Shown: piece by piece, positions 36,971-45,881 of the stretch | Layout of the letters: every line of letters starts with the position of its first letter | Numbering within the stretch: position 1 is the first letter of the stretch | From: Bradyrhizobiaceae bacterium Ga0074131 | GTDB taxonomy: Bacteria; Pseudomonadota; Alphaproteobacteria; Rhizobiales; Xanthobacteraceae | NCBI GenBank assembly: GCA_001464035.1 | Contig: LNEC01000006.1 | Span: 62,001 to 126,000 of the forward strand | Direction of reading: 5' to 3' | DNA length: 64,000 bases | Notes under the pieces: model-generated | What the model was told of the DNA's origin: nothing | What the model saw: the letters and a program-made list of their open reading frames with translations, nothing else | Databases searched by the model: none | Made by a program: the position numbers and the translations under genes

Positions 36971-37543
36971 GTGAAAATTCCCGCAAAGACTGCGATCTGC
37001 GCCGCCATACTGGCGGTGGGAGCGATCGGGCTCAGCCACGCCCAGCAAGCCGCCAAGCCGAAGGCTGCGCCATCCGCGCCAGCAGCGACGCCGGCCACGC
37101 CCCAGGTCGATCCCGCACCCGCAACGCCCGCGGCATCGGCGGGTTGGGCCGCCCGATGCACCAGCATGAGCCGCAGCGCGCCGCTCGAATGCGCGATGGA
37201 GCAGACGGCGGTTCTCAGCAAGACCGGGCAGTTGATCGTCCTCGTCAACATCCGCATGCCCGCCGACACCCGTGCGCCGGTCGCGCTGGTGCAGTTGCCG
37301 CTCGGACTCAATCTGCCGGGCGGTGCGAAACTCCAGGTCGACGACGGCAACGCGACCGACCTGCAGATCCAGACCTGCGAAAACCGGGGCTGCTACGCCG
37401 GTTCCCCGATCGCGCCCGACCTGCTCGCCGCCCTGAGATCGGGCAAGCAGCTGAAGGTATCGTTCCAGAACCTCAGCAAGGAAACCATCACCATTCCGAT
37501 CCCGCTGGCCGATTTCGCCGCGGCTTACGACAAGATCAAGTAG
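36971..37543 (+). CDS. Invasion-associated locus B (IalB)-like periplasmic protein
   Basis: A 190-residue secreted protein. The signal peptide runs from the GTG start through AILAVGAIGLSHA, followed by a Pro/Ala linker and a beta-rich IalB domain (WAARCTSMSRSAPLECAMEQ ... LQIQTCENRGCYAGSPI), with paired cysteines typical of the family. The GTG has GGAG upstream; a longer frame would bury the signal. IalB relatives in free-living alphaproteobacteria have no fixed function. It converges on the spermidine synthase-like gene. Confidence 0.82.
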   Translation: MKIPAKTAICAAILAVGAIGLSHAQQAAKPKAAPSAPAATPATPQVDPAPATPAASAGWAARCTSMSRSAPLECAMEQTAVLSKTGQLIVLVNIRMPADTRAPVALVQLPLGLNLPGGAKLQVDDGNATDLQIQTCENRGCYAGSPIAPDLLAALRSGKQLKVSFQNLSKETITIPIPLADFAAAYDKIK

Positions 37544-37613
37544 CAGATGGACTTACGTTTGACGCCTATCTCACTGCCTCGCCATTTTGGCGGCTGCCCG
37601 ACGGTCAGGCGGG

Positions 37614-38333
37614 CTAACCGGCCTTGACCCCGATGTATACGGTGTTGCTGGCGTCGTGATCCCCGAACGAATTGTCGAAGGTCACGACATGCGCGTCCGA
37701 CGCTGAAAAGACATCCGCGAGCACCGCGCTGAACGCCGCATCCGGCGCATCGTTCGACCACAGCGCGAACACGCCGCCGGGGTTGAGATGTTCGGCAAGC
37801 CTCGCAAGCCCCTCGCGCTGGTACAGCGCAGCGTGGCGCGGATGCAACCAATGTCGCGGGGAGTGATCGATGTCCACCAGCACCGCGTCGAAGCGCCGCC
37901 CGGGCGTCGCAGGATCGAAGCCCTCCGCCGAACCCGACATCGCAAAGAAGTCGCCATGGACCAGGCGGCAGCGCCGATCGCCGGTCAGGTGCTGGCCGAG
38001 CGGCAGCAACCCCTGCTCGTGCCATTCGATAACCTCGGCCAAGGCGTCGACCACGATGAGCGATTGCACCCGTGGGTTTTCCAGCGCGGCTTGCGCGGTG
38101 TAGCCGAGCCCGAGCCCGCCGACGACGACATCGAGATGTTCGCGCGTCAGCGCCGCCAGCCCGAGCCGCGCCAGTTCGATCTCGGCTGATGTGAACCGGC
38201 TCGACATCAGGTAGGCGTCGCCGAGCTTGATCTCGTAGATGTCGATGTCGGTGGCGGGCGGCCGGCGGCGTCGCAGGCTGAGCACCCCCATCGGCGTCGG
38301 GCGGAAATCCAGCTCTTCGAAATTCACGCTCAT
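37614..38333 (-). CDS. Spermidine synthase-like SAM-dependent protein
   Basis: A 239-residue protein with a Rossmann methyltransferase fold of the spermidine synthase type. The glycine loop is VVVGGLGLGYTAQAAL, the acidic end of the next strand is LIVVDALAEVIEWH, and the substrate strand is FDAVLVDIDHSPRHWL. The N-terminal beta domain of true spermidine synthases is short. The Asp residues near DHSP differ from the canonical D-D/S-D motifs, so aminopropyl transfer is not certain. It stands alone. Confidence 0.75.
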   Translation of the reverse strand: MSVNFEELDFRPTPMGVLSLRRRRPPATDIDIYEIKLGDAYLMSSRFTSAEIELARLGLAALTREHLDVVVGGLGLGYTAQAALENPRVQSLIVVDALAEVIEWHEQGLLPLGQHLTGDRRCRLVHGDFFAMSGSAEGFDPATPGRRFDAVLVDIDHSPRHWLHPRHAALYQREGLARLAEHLNPGGVFALWSNDAPDAAFSAVLADVFSASDAHVVTFDNSFGDHDASNTVYIGVKAG

Positions 38334-38527
38334 TCGGCACCGGCCCTCACTACGGCTCGGGCCGCGCCTCCGAGTAGCCGCGGCTCAGACCGGCCCCCTC
38401 GCAACAAGCGCATCGCCGCGCGCTTGCCAAGCCCGTAACCTAGCGGGTAGAAGAACGCAGCCTTCGACGGGACGCGCCTGATCCGTCGCCTGAACTTCAA
38501 CAATATCTTATAAGCAATTGATTTTAT

Positions 38528-38601
38528 TGGGGAATGGTGTAACGGTAGCACAACAGACTCTGACTCTGTTTGTCTAGGTTCGAATCCTAGTTCCCCAGCC
38601 A
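38528..38601 (+). tRNA. tRNA-Gln (anticodon CUG)
   Basis: The acceptor stem TGGGGAA pairs with TTCCCCA. The anticodon stem ACAGA/TCTGT encloses loop CTCTGAC, giving anticodon CTG (Gln, codon CAG). The T-loop is TTCGAAT and CCA is encoded. All stems fold by eye. Confidence 0.97.
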
Positions 38602-38683
38602 GCTACGTTGCATGGGGTTGTTTTCGCGATTTTGTAAAGGCGCTGCGCCGCGCCCGGAGGCCGGCCCCTAACGTACCCTCGTA

Positions 38684-39976
38684 TCACCGCGCATTCGCCG
38701 GCGCATGGACGTTCCACAGATCCGCGCGCCAGTGCAGGGCGATGGCCAGCATCAGCGCGATGCCGGCGGCGGCGTAGAGCGAGGCGGTGGCGGCAAATCC
38801 GATCTCGCCGATCAGGCTGCCGGCGGCCAGAAGGCCGATCGGCAGGCTGTAGATCGCGAGCATGCGCACGCCCATCACGCGGCCGCGGAGATGTTCGCTC
38901 GCGGCGCGCATCAGGATGACGGCGACCGAGATCATGGCGAGGCTCTGCATGAAGCCCGCCAGCACAAGGCAGGCGAGCGCGGCCGGCATGCTTTGTATCT
39001 GCGCGAACACCAGCAGGGTCGCGAACCACGCGATGGTGGAGCCAATCATCAGCCGCGCCACCCGGATGCCGCCGATCAGGCTCAATGAAACGGACCCGAT
39101 CAATGAGCCGAGCGCGAAGCTGGCCACCAGGTAGCCAAGCCCGGTCTGGTCGGTGCCGTAGATGTCGCGCGCGACATAGGGCAAGAGGCCGTTGGACAAC
39201 GGATAGGCGGTCAGGTTGACGAGGAAAGCGACCCAGATCGCGGCGCGCATCCGCGGCGTGGTCCAGACATAGGCGACGCCCTCCTTCAGGTCGCGCAGCG
39301 TCGAGCGCAGCGGCGCGCCCTCCGCCAGTTCGGCGACCGGGTGCGGCTTCGAAGGCGGCGCCACGACGCAGAGGGTCAGCAGCGTGGAGACGATGTAAAG
39401 GCAGACAATCGCGACATAGGCCGGTCCCATGCCGAGGGCTGCGAACAGGCCGGCGCCGCTCAGCGCGCCCGCGAACCTTGCGGTGTCCATCGTGGTCCTT
39501 GAGATGCTGATGGCACCGATCAGCTGATCGTGCGGCATGATGGTGGCGACCAGCGCGCCGCGGACGCCGAGGTCCGACGGCCGGACCAGGCCCATGACCG
39601 CCACGATGATAAGGACATAGACCGGCGTGAGATGGCCCGTCAGCGCCAGCGTCATCAGGATGAGCGCCTGTACCGCATAAAAGGCCCGCATCATGGCGAG
39701 CAGGTCGCGGTGGCCGATGCGGTCGCCGACCACGCCGAACATCGGGGCAATCAGCGTGCCGACAAAACTGAGCGATGCGAACACCGTCAGCAGCAATACC
39801 GAACCGGTCTCGACCAGCACATACCAACCGAGAATCAGCGCCTCCATCTCGAGCGCCCAGGAGGTGAGCAGGTCGGCGGGCCACTGAAAACGGTAATTCC
39901 TGATACGGAAGGGTGCGAGCGCGGATGGCCGCGTGAACTCGCTCAAATCCCGGTGCCGCGGTTCATCGCGTTCCAC
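38684..39976 (-). CDS. MFS transporter
   Basis: A 430-residue protein with about 12 helices. The loop between helices 2 and 3 reads GVVGDRIGHRDLLAMMRAF, the MFS signature, and a second such loop lies near the middle. The family resembles the enterobactin exporter-like / MFS_3 group, such as EntS. The start is uncertain: a GTG at 39976 is chosen; there is no ATG until after the first helix, and TTG starts further upstream also exist. Its substrate is unknown; it is not in an operon. Confidence 0.82.
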   Translation of the reverse strand: MERDEPRHRDLSEFTRPSALAPFRIRNYRFQWPADLLTSWALEMEALILGWYVLVETGSVLLLTVFASLSFVGTLIAPMFGVVGDRIGHRDLLAMMRAFYAVQALILMTLALTGHLTPVYVLIIVAVMGLVRPSDLGVRGALVATIMPHDQLIGAISISRTTMDTARFAGALSGAGLFAALGMGPAYVAIVCLYIVSTLLTLCVVAPPSKPHPVAELAEGAPLRSTLRDLKEGVAYVWTTPRMRAAIWVAFLVNLTAYPLSNGLLPYVARDIYGTDQTGLGYLVASFALGSLIGSVSLSLIGGIRVARLMIGSTIAWFATLLVFAQIQSMPAALACLVLAGFMQSLAMISVAVILMRAASEHLRGRVMGVRMLAIYSLPIGLLAAGSLIGEIGFAATASLYAAAGIALMLAIALHWRADLWNVHAPANAR

Positions 39977-40123
39977 CCTGCCCTGTTTCTTGTTAGTCCG
40001 GGGACAGCCGATTTCCCTGGGGCGGAAATCACGTCCTGGAAGTTGGACACAGGGTAGCGTTGCTATCGCCTGTGTCAATCACGCCGAACATTTGCGGCAG
40101 GACCTGCCGCCATCTGCATGGAG

Positions 40124-40357
40124 CTATTTGCCGTCGACCACACGACGGCAGCCGTCGTGGCGACAGGCGACCGCTTCCCGCAGCGCCTTCATAAAGGCGT
40201 CGCGATCGACGCGATGCTCGCCGCAGGCGTCGCCCACGGTGTGGAAACAGGCGATCGGGCAACCGACGCATCCCATCCTGAAATCGAGAAAGACACGGAT
40301 GGTCGCCGGCCGGTCGTTCATGACGTCGTGCACCAAATCGTCGAAACCGATCGGCAT
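40124..40357 (-). CDS. DUF1858 domain protein
   Basis: A 77-residue protein beginning MPIGFDDLVHDVMNDRPATI and containing FRMGCVGCPIACFHTVGDAC. This matches DUF1858, found alone or at the N-terminus of ScdA/hybrid-cluster-like proteins and thought to be linked to redox or nitric oxide stress. The ATG at 40357 follows GGAGG directly; longer starts are less likely. Several Cys residues could bind metal. Confidence 0.82.
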   Translation of the reverse strand: MPIGFDDLVHDVMNDRPATIRVFLDFRMGCVGCPIACFHTVGDACGEHRVDRDAFMKALREAVACRHDGCRRVVDGK

Positions 40358-40759
40358 GCGTACCTCCATCATGAATCAAGGCCATGGCGGGCCGATTCCG
40401 TCTTTGCTCAGGCGCAACCTTCACGGCGATGGGCTGGAACCAGACGCCGCCGGCAGTCACCGCCGGGCCACATGGCGCCTGCTCCACCCCGATTGCGAAG
40501 CGGGGCTCCGGCGGAGTTCGCAAGCCTGCGTCTGATGCCTTGGTGAACGAGGTGTTAAGCCGCAAACGCCGCCGACCCCCGGCACGAGCGCGAATAACCT
40601 CCATTTTCGTGCACAATCCAGCGATGCGAGCGGGCCGGGCCGGTTCACAAGACGAAATCGTCACCAACATGCCGCGGATTTAATCGACCCGGAATTCCCG
40701 ACGCTTAACCGTTTCTCCAGCCCGCGATTGCATAGTGACGTCCATATCAGATTCACGAC
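40358..40759. other. Intergenic region without recognisable gene
   Basis: Open frames exist on both strands but none resembles a protein family, and base composition differs little from the neighbours. No clear FNR-type box was found upstream of the DUF1858 gene. The right end holds the promoter region of the HerA-type ATPase gene. Confidence 0.45.
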
Positions 40760-42526
40760 ATGCAAGGTTCAAAGACTGTGACATCCTTCGGACGTGTGAT
40801 TTCGGTGCGCGGATCCCTCGCCCGGGTCGGGTTGCTGGCGTCGAGCCAGCTGGCCGTCTCGGCGGTCAGGGCGACCGTCGGTCGGTTCGTCAGCGTCCGC
40901 TGCACCAATTCCACCATCGTCGCCATGATCACGGATGTAACCTGCGAGGACCTCCCGTCCTCCGACTCCTACATCGCCAGCGCCGGCGTCGATCTGCTCG
41001 GCGAAATCCTCGGCGGTCCGGAGCGCCCCAAGTTCCAGCGCGGCGTCACCAATTATCCGACCATCGGCGACGCCGTCGACCTGATCACCAATCAGGAGCT
41101 TCGCACCGTCTACGCCCCGACCGGATCGGATCAGATCAACGTCGGCACCCTGCAGCAGGATTCGTCGGTCATCGCCTATGTCGATGTCGAGGAAATGCTT
41201 TCCAAGCACTTTGCGGTGCTGGGCTCCACCGGCGTCGGCAAATCCAGCGGCGTATCGCTGCTTCTCAACGAAATCCTGAAGTCGCGGCCTACTTTGCGTG
41301 TCTTCCTGCTCGACGTTCACAACGAGTATGGCCGCTGTTTCGGCGACCGCGCGCTGGTGCTCAATCCGCGCAACCTGAAGCTGCCGTTCTGGCTGTTCAA
41401 TTTCGAAGAAATCGTCGATGTGCTGTTCGCCGGCCGGCCCGGGGTGCCCGAGGAACTCGACATCCTCGCCGAGGTCATTCCGATGGCGAAGGGCATCTAT
41501 ACGCAATACCAGAACGCCGACCGGCTCGGACTGAAGCGCATCGATCCCAAGGCGGTGGGCTACACCGTCGACACCCCGGTTCCCTACCGGCTGGTCGACC
41601 TGATCTCGCTGATCGACGAACGCATGGGCAAGCTCGAAAACCGCTCGTCGCGCATCATCTATCACAAGCTGATTTCGCGGATCGAGACCGTGCGCAACGA
41701 TCCACGCTACGCCTTCATGTTCGACAACGCCAATGTCGGCGGCGATACCATGGCGGAAGTGATCAGCCATCTGTTCCGGCTACCAGCCAACGGCCGTCCG
41801 ATGACCATCATGCAGCTCGCTGGCTTCCCCGCCGAAGTCGTCGATTCCGTGGTGTCGGTGCTGTGCCGGATGGCGTTCGATTTCGGGCTGTGGAGCGACG
41901 GCGTCTCGCCGCTGCTGTTCGTCTGCGAAGAGGCGCACCGATATGCGTCCGCCGACCGCAACATCGGTTTCGGCCCGACCCGCAAGGCAGTCTCGCGCAT
42001 TGCCAAGGAAGGCCGCAAATACGGCGTATATCTCGGCCTCGTTACCCAGCGCCCCGCCGAACTCGACGCCACCATTATTTCCCAGTGCAACACGCTGTTC
42101 GCCATGCGGCTCGCCAACGACCGCGACCAGGCGCTGCTGCGCTCGGCGGTCTCGGACGCCGCGGCGAACCTGCTGTCATTCGTGCCCTCGCTCGGCACCC
42201 GCGAGGTGCTGGCGTTCGGGGAAGGCGTCGCCCTGCCGACGCGGCTGCGATTCAAGGAAGTGCCGATCCATCAATTGCCGCGCAGCGAAGCCACCATCTC
42301 GACGGTGCCCTCGGTCGCCGCCGGCCACGACATGCACTTCGTCAGCGCCGTGCTGGAGCGCTGGCGCGGCGCCACCTCGCATCGCGACGTTCCCAACGAT
42401 CCCGCCATCAACGACCGTCCGGCCGCCCGCGCCATGGAACCGCGCACGGTGGAAGCGCCGATGCTGCAGCCGTCGATGGGACTCGATCCCGACCGCTTCT
42501 CGCTTTTGAAGAAGCCGCTGCGCTGA
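40760..42526 (+). CDS. HerA-type DUF87 ATPase
   Basis: A 588-residue ATPase of the HerA/FtsK-like superfamily. A HAS-barrel-like N-terminus of about 140 residues (GRVISVRGSLARVGL) precedes Walker A GSTGVGKSS (residues 155-163), Walker B LLFVCEEAHR near residue 390 and the arginine-bearing segment VYLGLVTQRPAELDATIISQCNT. HerA acts in DNA end processing with NurA, but no nuclease gene is adjacent. In bacteria such lone proteins are common and of unclear role. It is monocistronic here. Confidence 0.88.
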   Translation: MQGSKTVTSFGRVISVRGSLARVGLLASSQLAVSAVRATVGRFVSVRCTNSTIVAMITDVTCEDLPSSDSYIASAGVDLLGEILGGPERPKFQRGVTNYPTIGDAVDLITNQELRTVYAPTGSDQINVGTLQQDSSVIAYVDVEEMLSKHFAVLGSTGVGKSSGVSLLLNEILKSRPTLRVFLLDVHNEYGRCFGDRALVLNPRNLKLPFWLFNFEEIVDVLFAGRPGVPEELDILAEVIPMAKGIYTQYQNADRLGLKRIDPKAVGYTVDTPVPYRLVDLISLIDERMGKLENRSSRIIYHKLISRIETVRNDPRYAFMFDNANVGGDTMAEVISHLFRLPANGRPMTIMQLAGFPAEVVDSVVSVLCRMAFDFGLWSDGVSPLLFVCEEAHRYASADRNIGFGPTRKAVSRIAKEGRKYGVYLGLVTQRPAELDATIISQCNTLFAMRLANDRDQALLRSAVSDAAANLLSFVPSLGTREVLAFGEGVALPTRLRFKEVPIHQLPRSEATISTVPSVAAGHDMHFVSAVLERWRGATSHRDVPNDPAINDRPAARAMEPRTVEAPMLQPSMGLDPDRFSLLKKPLR

Positions 42527-42629
42527 CGCGGTTGCGGCGGCCTGTCGGGACGACGGGCCCTGCCTTGCGCTGACCCAAGCATGCACTATGGTTCCGGCCG
42601 ACGCGTCTTCCGTGAGCCGAAAGTTCCCC

Positions 42630-43208
42630 ATGACCCAGCCCGCACCAAAGCGCTTCCGCGCTCCCGCCATCGACACCCTGCCCGACGATATCCGCAGCCG
42701 CCTGCTCGCAGTGCAAGAAAAATCCGGTTTCGTGCCGAACGTGTTCCTGACGCTGGCTTACCGTCCCGATGAATTCCGGGCGTTCTTTGCCTATCACGAC
42801 GCGCTGATGGAGAAGGATGGCGGCCTCACCAAGGCCGAGCGCGAGATGATCGTGGTGGCGACCTCCAGCGCCAACCAGTGCCAGTACTGCGTGATCGCGC
42901 ATGGCGCGATCCTGCGCATCCGCGCCAAAAACCCGCAGCTCGCCGACCAGATCGCGGTCAATTACCGCAAGGCCGACATCACGCCGCGCCAGCGCGCCAT
43001 GCTCGACTTCGCGATGAAGGTGAGCGCCGAGGCGCACCGGGTTTCGGAAACGGACTTTGAGGCGATCGCAGGCCACGGTTTCAGCGACGACGACATCTGG
43101 GATATCGCCGCGATCTCCGCGTTCTTTGCGCTGTCGAACCGGATGGCGAACGTCACCGCGATGCGCCCGAACGACGAGTTCTATTTGATGGGACGGCTGC
43201 CGAAATAA
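42630..43208 (+). CDS. Peroxidase-related / AhpD-like protein
   Basis: A 192-residue AhpD-fold protein. The active site reads SANQCQYCVIAHGAILR, the CxxC...H motif of alkylhydroperoxidase-type enzymes, so thiol-dependent peroxide reduction is likely. The ATG at 42630 gives the family length; an ATG at 42588 is possible. It follows the HerA-like gene by about 100 bases in the same direction, with no obvious functional link. Confidence 0.85.
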   Translation: MTQPAPKRFRAPAIDTLPDDIRSRLLAVQEKSGFVPNVFLTLAYRPDEFRAFFAYHDALMEKDGGLTKAEREMIVVATSSANQCQYCVIAHGAILRIRAKNPQLADQIAVNYRKADITPRQRAMLDFAMKVSAEAHRVSETDFEAIAGHGFSDDDIWDIAAISAFFALSNRMANVTAMRPNDEFYLMGRLPK

Positions 43209-43358
43209 ATGCTCCCCGGCATGGGCCGCGGACGATCCGCGGCCGGGTTCCAGCGGTGGATTAACGCATCCGTGCCATGTAAAATTTCCTGCCAGCATCT
43301 TCTGTGAGAGCCATCGCGGTCGTGCTAAATGGGTCGGCATTTCCCGGAGCTGGCAGCA

Positions 43359-43712
43359 GTGAAAACCCGGCAGTCCACACCTTCGGATGACGAGCATCGC
43401 GTACTCAAGTTCCGGCCGCGCACGCTGGCGCATCCGCCTGGTCCGCGTGGCGAACAGGTCCGGCACGAGGACAACCGGCAGCAGCAGCCGCAGGATCCGG
43501 TTCGGGATCTGGCGCGCTTCGAGCGGAGCCGGGAGGAACCGGACGATTTCCGGCATCGCACGCTGGCGAACCTCGCAGCCCTCGCTTTCACCGTCGCGCT
43601 GACGGCGATCGGAATATGGCTTGCGATGAGCATTGCCGATGTGCGCAAGACCCAGGATTGCGTGCTGATGGGACGGCGCGACTGCGCCAACATTGCGACG
43701 CCGCGCAGCTAG
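43359..43712 (+). CDS. Small hypothetical single-pass membrane protein
   Basis: A 117-residue protein I do not recognise. A charged N-terminal 75 residues, rich in Arg, Pro and Gln, precede one membrane helix (ALAFTVALTAIGIWLAMSIA) and a short Cys-containing tail (DCVLMGRRDCANI). The GTG start at 43359 has GGAG 9 bases upstream. The tail with two Cys outside the membrane is typical of small uncharacterised Bradyrhizobium proteins, which is a general impression. It precedes acpXL. Confidence 0.6.
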   Translation: MKTRQSTPSDDEHRVLKFRPRTLAHPPGPRGEQVRHEDNRQQQPQDPVRDLARFERSREEPDDFRHRTLANLAALAFTVALTAIGIWLAMSIADVRKTQDCVLMGRRDCANIATPRS

Positions 43713-43899
43713 CGTTTTCAGGCGAATCGAGCCGTTTCGCGGGCAAATCCGACACTTTCTGGCGGACCGCCTCCATTGAACTCGGAGGCTCGCTCCGATA
43801 TACGGGCACTCAACTCCGGCTGGGGGATCAGGCATTCCGGAGCGCTGCGCCCCGATCACGCGCCTCCATCGGACTTATCTCCAATATTTCAAAGGCTTA

Positions 43900-44190
43900 A
43901 TGATGTCTTCTACATTCGATCAGATCGCCACGATCATCGCTGAAACCTGCGACATTCCGCGCGACACGATCACGCCGGAGAGCCACGCCATCGACGATCT
44001 GGGCATCGACAGCCTCGATTTTCTCGACATCGCGTTTGCCATCGACAAGGCGTTCGGAATCAAGATGCCCCTTGAGAAGTGGACCCAGGAGGTCAACGAC
44101 GGCAAGGCGACCACCGAGCAGTATTTCGTCCTGAAGAACCTCGCCGCCCGCATCGACGAACTGGTCGCGGCCAAGAACGCGGGCGCCTAA
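43900..44190 (+). CDS. acpXL: Acyl carrier protein AcpXL for very-long-chain fatty acid
   Basis: A 96-residue acyl carrier protein. The phosphopantetheine site is [13 protein letters not shown], with Ser38. It is longer and less acidic than housekeeping AcpP, as expected for AcpXL, which carries the C26-C30 hydroxy fatty acid built for lipid A in rhizobia. It is the first gene of the acpXL-fabZXL-fabF2XL-fabF1XL-lpxXL operon. The next gene starts 9 bases later. Confidence 0.92.
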   Translation: MMSSTFDQIATIIAETCDIPRDTITPESHAIDDLGIDSLDFLDIAFAIDKAFGIKMPLEKWTQEVNDGKATTEQYFVLKNLAARIDELVAAKNAGA

Positions 44191-44199
44191 TCGCCCGCC

Positions 44200-44670
44200 A
44201 TGCAACTTGATTATTTTCAGCTGATTGATCGCATTGTCGACCTCAACCTCGACGAGAAGACGATCACCGTCGAGGCCCAGGTGCCCGAGCGCCACACCAT
44301 TTTCGAGGGGCACTTCCCGGGCTTCCCGATCATGCCCGGCGTGTTGCTGACCGAAGCGATGGCGCAGAGTTCCGGCTGGCTGTTGCTCGGCGTGACGAAG
44401 TTCGAGCGCATGCCATTCCTGGCGATGGTGAAGGAAGCCAAGATGCGGCGGTTCGTCAGTCCCGGCCAGTTGTTGACGATCGATGCGAGGATTGAGCACG
44501 AAGGCTCGGGATTTGCCGTTACCTCGGCCAGGGCACGCGTCGGCACCGAACTGAAGTGCAGCGCCGACCTCACCTTCCGCCACGTCCCCTTCCCCGACCC
44601 ATCCTTGCGCGTCCACATGGACGCGATGGCCCACAAGATCGGCTTCCCGCTGCAGGCCATGACGCCATGA
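44200..44670 (+). CDS. fabZXL: FabZ-like beta-hydroxyacyl-ACP dehydratase of the AcpXL pathway
   Basis: A 156-residue hotdog dehydratase. The core EGHFPGFPIMPGVLLTEAMAQ carries the catalytic His38 and Glu52. It should dehydrate the 3-hydroxyacyl-AcpXL in elongation of the very long chain. The stop overlaps the fabF2XL start by four bases. The C-terminal 30 residues, ending in HKIGFPLQAM, are atypical of FabZ. Confidence 0.9.
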   Translation: MQLDYFQLIDRIVDLNLDEKTITVEAQVPERHTIFEGHFPGFPIMPGVLLTEAMAQSSGWLLLGVTKFERMPFLAMVKEAKMRRFVSPGQLLTIDARIEHEGSGFAVTSARARVGTELKCSADLTFRHVPFPDPSLRVHMDAMAHKIGFPLQAMTP

Positions 44671-45854
44671 CCGAGCCGAAGGAAGCCTGGATCACAGGTA
44701 TCGGAATCGTATCGTCGCTCGGCGAAGGGCTGGACGAGCATTGGGATGCGCTGAATGCACGTCGCATCAACGTCGATGAGAAGCGCTTTGCACCCTACAT
44801 CGTCCACCCGCTGGCACCAGTCAGCTTCGACGCGCAGATCCCGAAAAAGGGCGATCAGCGCCAGATGGAAGCCTGGCAGCGCATCGGTACCTATGCCGCC
44901 GGGCTCGCGCTGGATTCCGCCGGCGTCAAGGGCAATCAGGAAATCCTCGGCCGGATGGACATGATCGTCGCGGCCGGCGGCGGCGAGCGCGACCTCGCGG
45001 TCGACATAGCCATTCTCAATGCCGATGCGAAGGGTAACACCGCGCCCAACTTCCTCAACGAACGGTTGATGAACGACCTGCGGCCGACGCTGTTCCTGGC
45101 TCAGCTATCCAACCTGCTGGCCGGCAATATCGCCATCGTTCACGGCGTTTCCGGCACCTCGCGAACGTTCATGGGCGAGGAAGCGGCGAGCATCGACGCG
45201 GCGCGGATCGCGCTTGCGCGGATCGCATCGGGTCAGAGCGACATCACCCTGGTCGGCGCCGCTCACAACGGCGAGCGGCAAGACCTGCTAGTGCTGTACG
45301 AGTTCGGCGACTTCAACCTGACGGACAAGTTTACGCCGGTGTGGGCGCGGCGCGAGAACAGCGGCTTTGCCCTCGGCTCGGCCGGTGTCTTTCTGGTCAT
45401 CGAATCCAGGGAGCACGCCGAGGCGCGGGGCGCCACGCCTTACGCGAGGCTGACCAACGTGGTCGCAGACCTCGCGCAACGCAAGCAGCCCGGGGCAGTG
45501 ACGAAATCGCTGGAAGCGCTGTGGTCGAAACTCGGCCCGCCGGGTGACAATTGCGCCCTGATCACCGGCGCGACGGGTATCGAACCGGTCACGTCGGAGG
45601 AACGAGCATTTCTGACTGCGCACGCCGGTTGTGCCGTGCGCGCAACCGGAACGTCGTTCGGCCACACACTGGAGACCCAGTTTCCTTTGGGATTGGCGCT
45701 GGCGGCGCTGTCGATCTCGCGCGGCGGGCTGTTCCCACCCAACGACCCTACCGGGCTGGAAGTTGAAATGTCGGGACCTCCGAGCCAAATTGTGGTGGTG
45801 GGGGCCGGTCACTGGCAGGGCGAGGGCATGGCGATGGTCGAGGCCATCACGTAG
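44667..45854 (+). CDS. fabF2XL: FabF2XL, beta-ketoacyl-ACP synthase homologue without catalytic Cys
   Basis: A 395-residue ketosynthase-fold protein. Residues 150-200, where FabF enzymes carry the nucleophile TACASG, contain no Cys; the aligned segment reads GEEAAS. The first catalytic His is also absent (the region reads ALITGATGIEPV), while a second His remains in SFGHTLETQF. It resembles chain-length factors that pair with an active ketosynthase. The active partner is probably FabF1XL, encoded 27 bases downstream. It is coupled to fabZXL by an ATGA overlap. Confidence 0.88.
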   Translation: MTEPKEAWITGIGIVSSLGEGLDEHWDALNARRINVDEKRFAPYIVHPLAPVSFDAQIPKKGDQRQMEAWQRIGTYAAGLALDSAGVKGNQEILGRMDMIVAAGGGERDLAVDIAILNADAKGNTAPNFLNERLMNDLRPTLFLAQLSNLLAGNIAIVHGVSGTSRTFMGEEAASIDAARIALARIASGQSDITLVGAAHNGERQDLLVLYEFGDFNLTDKFTPVWARRENSGFALGSAGVFLVIESREHAEARGATPYARLTNVVADLAQRKQPGAVTKSLEALWSKLGPPGDNCALITGATGIEPVTSEERAFLTAHAGCAVRATGTSFGHTLETQFPLGLALAALSISRGGLFPPNDPTGLEVEMSGPPSQIVVVGAGHWQGEGMAMVEAIT

Positions 45855-45881
45855 AGACGGCGCGGGATCGACGGGGACATC

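Noticed and set aside
40735-42573. 612-codon frame in another phase over the HerA ATPase gene
   Set aside because: No ribosome site and no motif; the HerA frame has Walker motifs.
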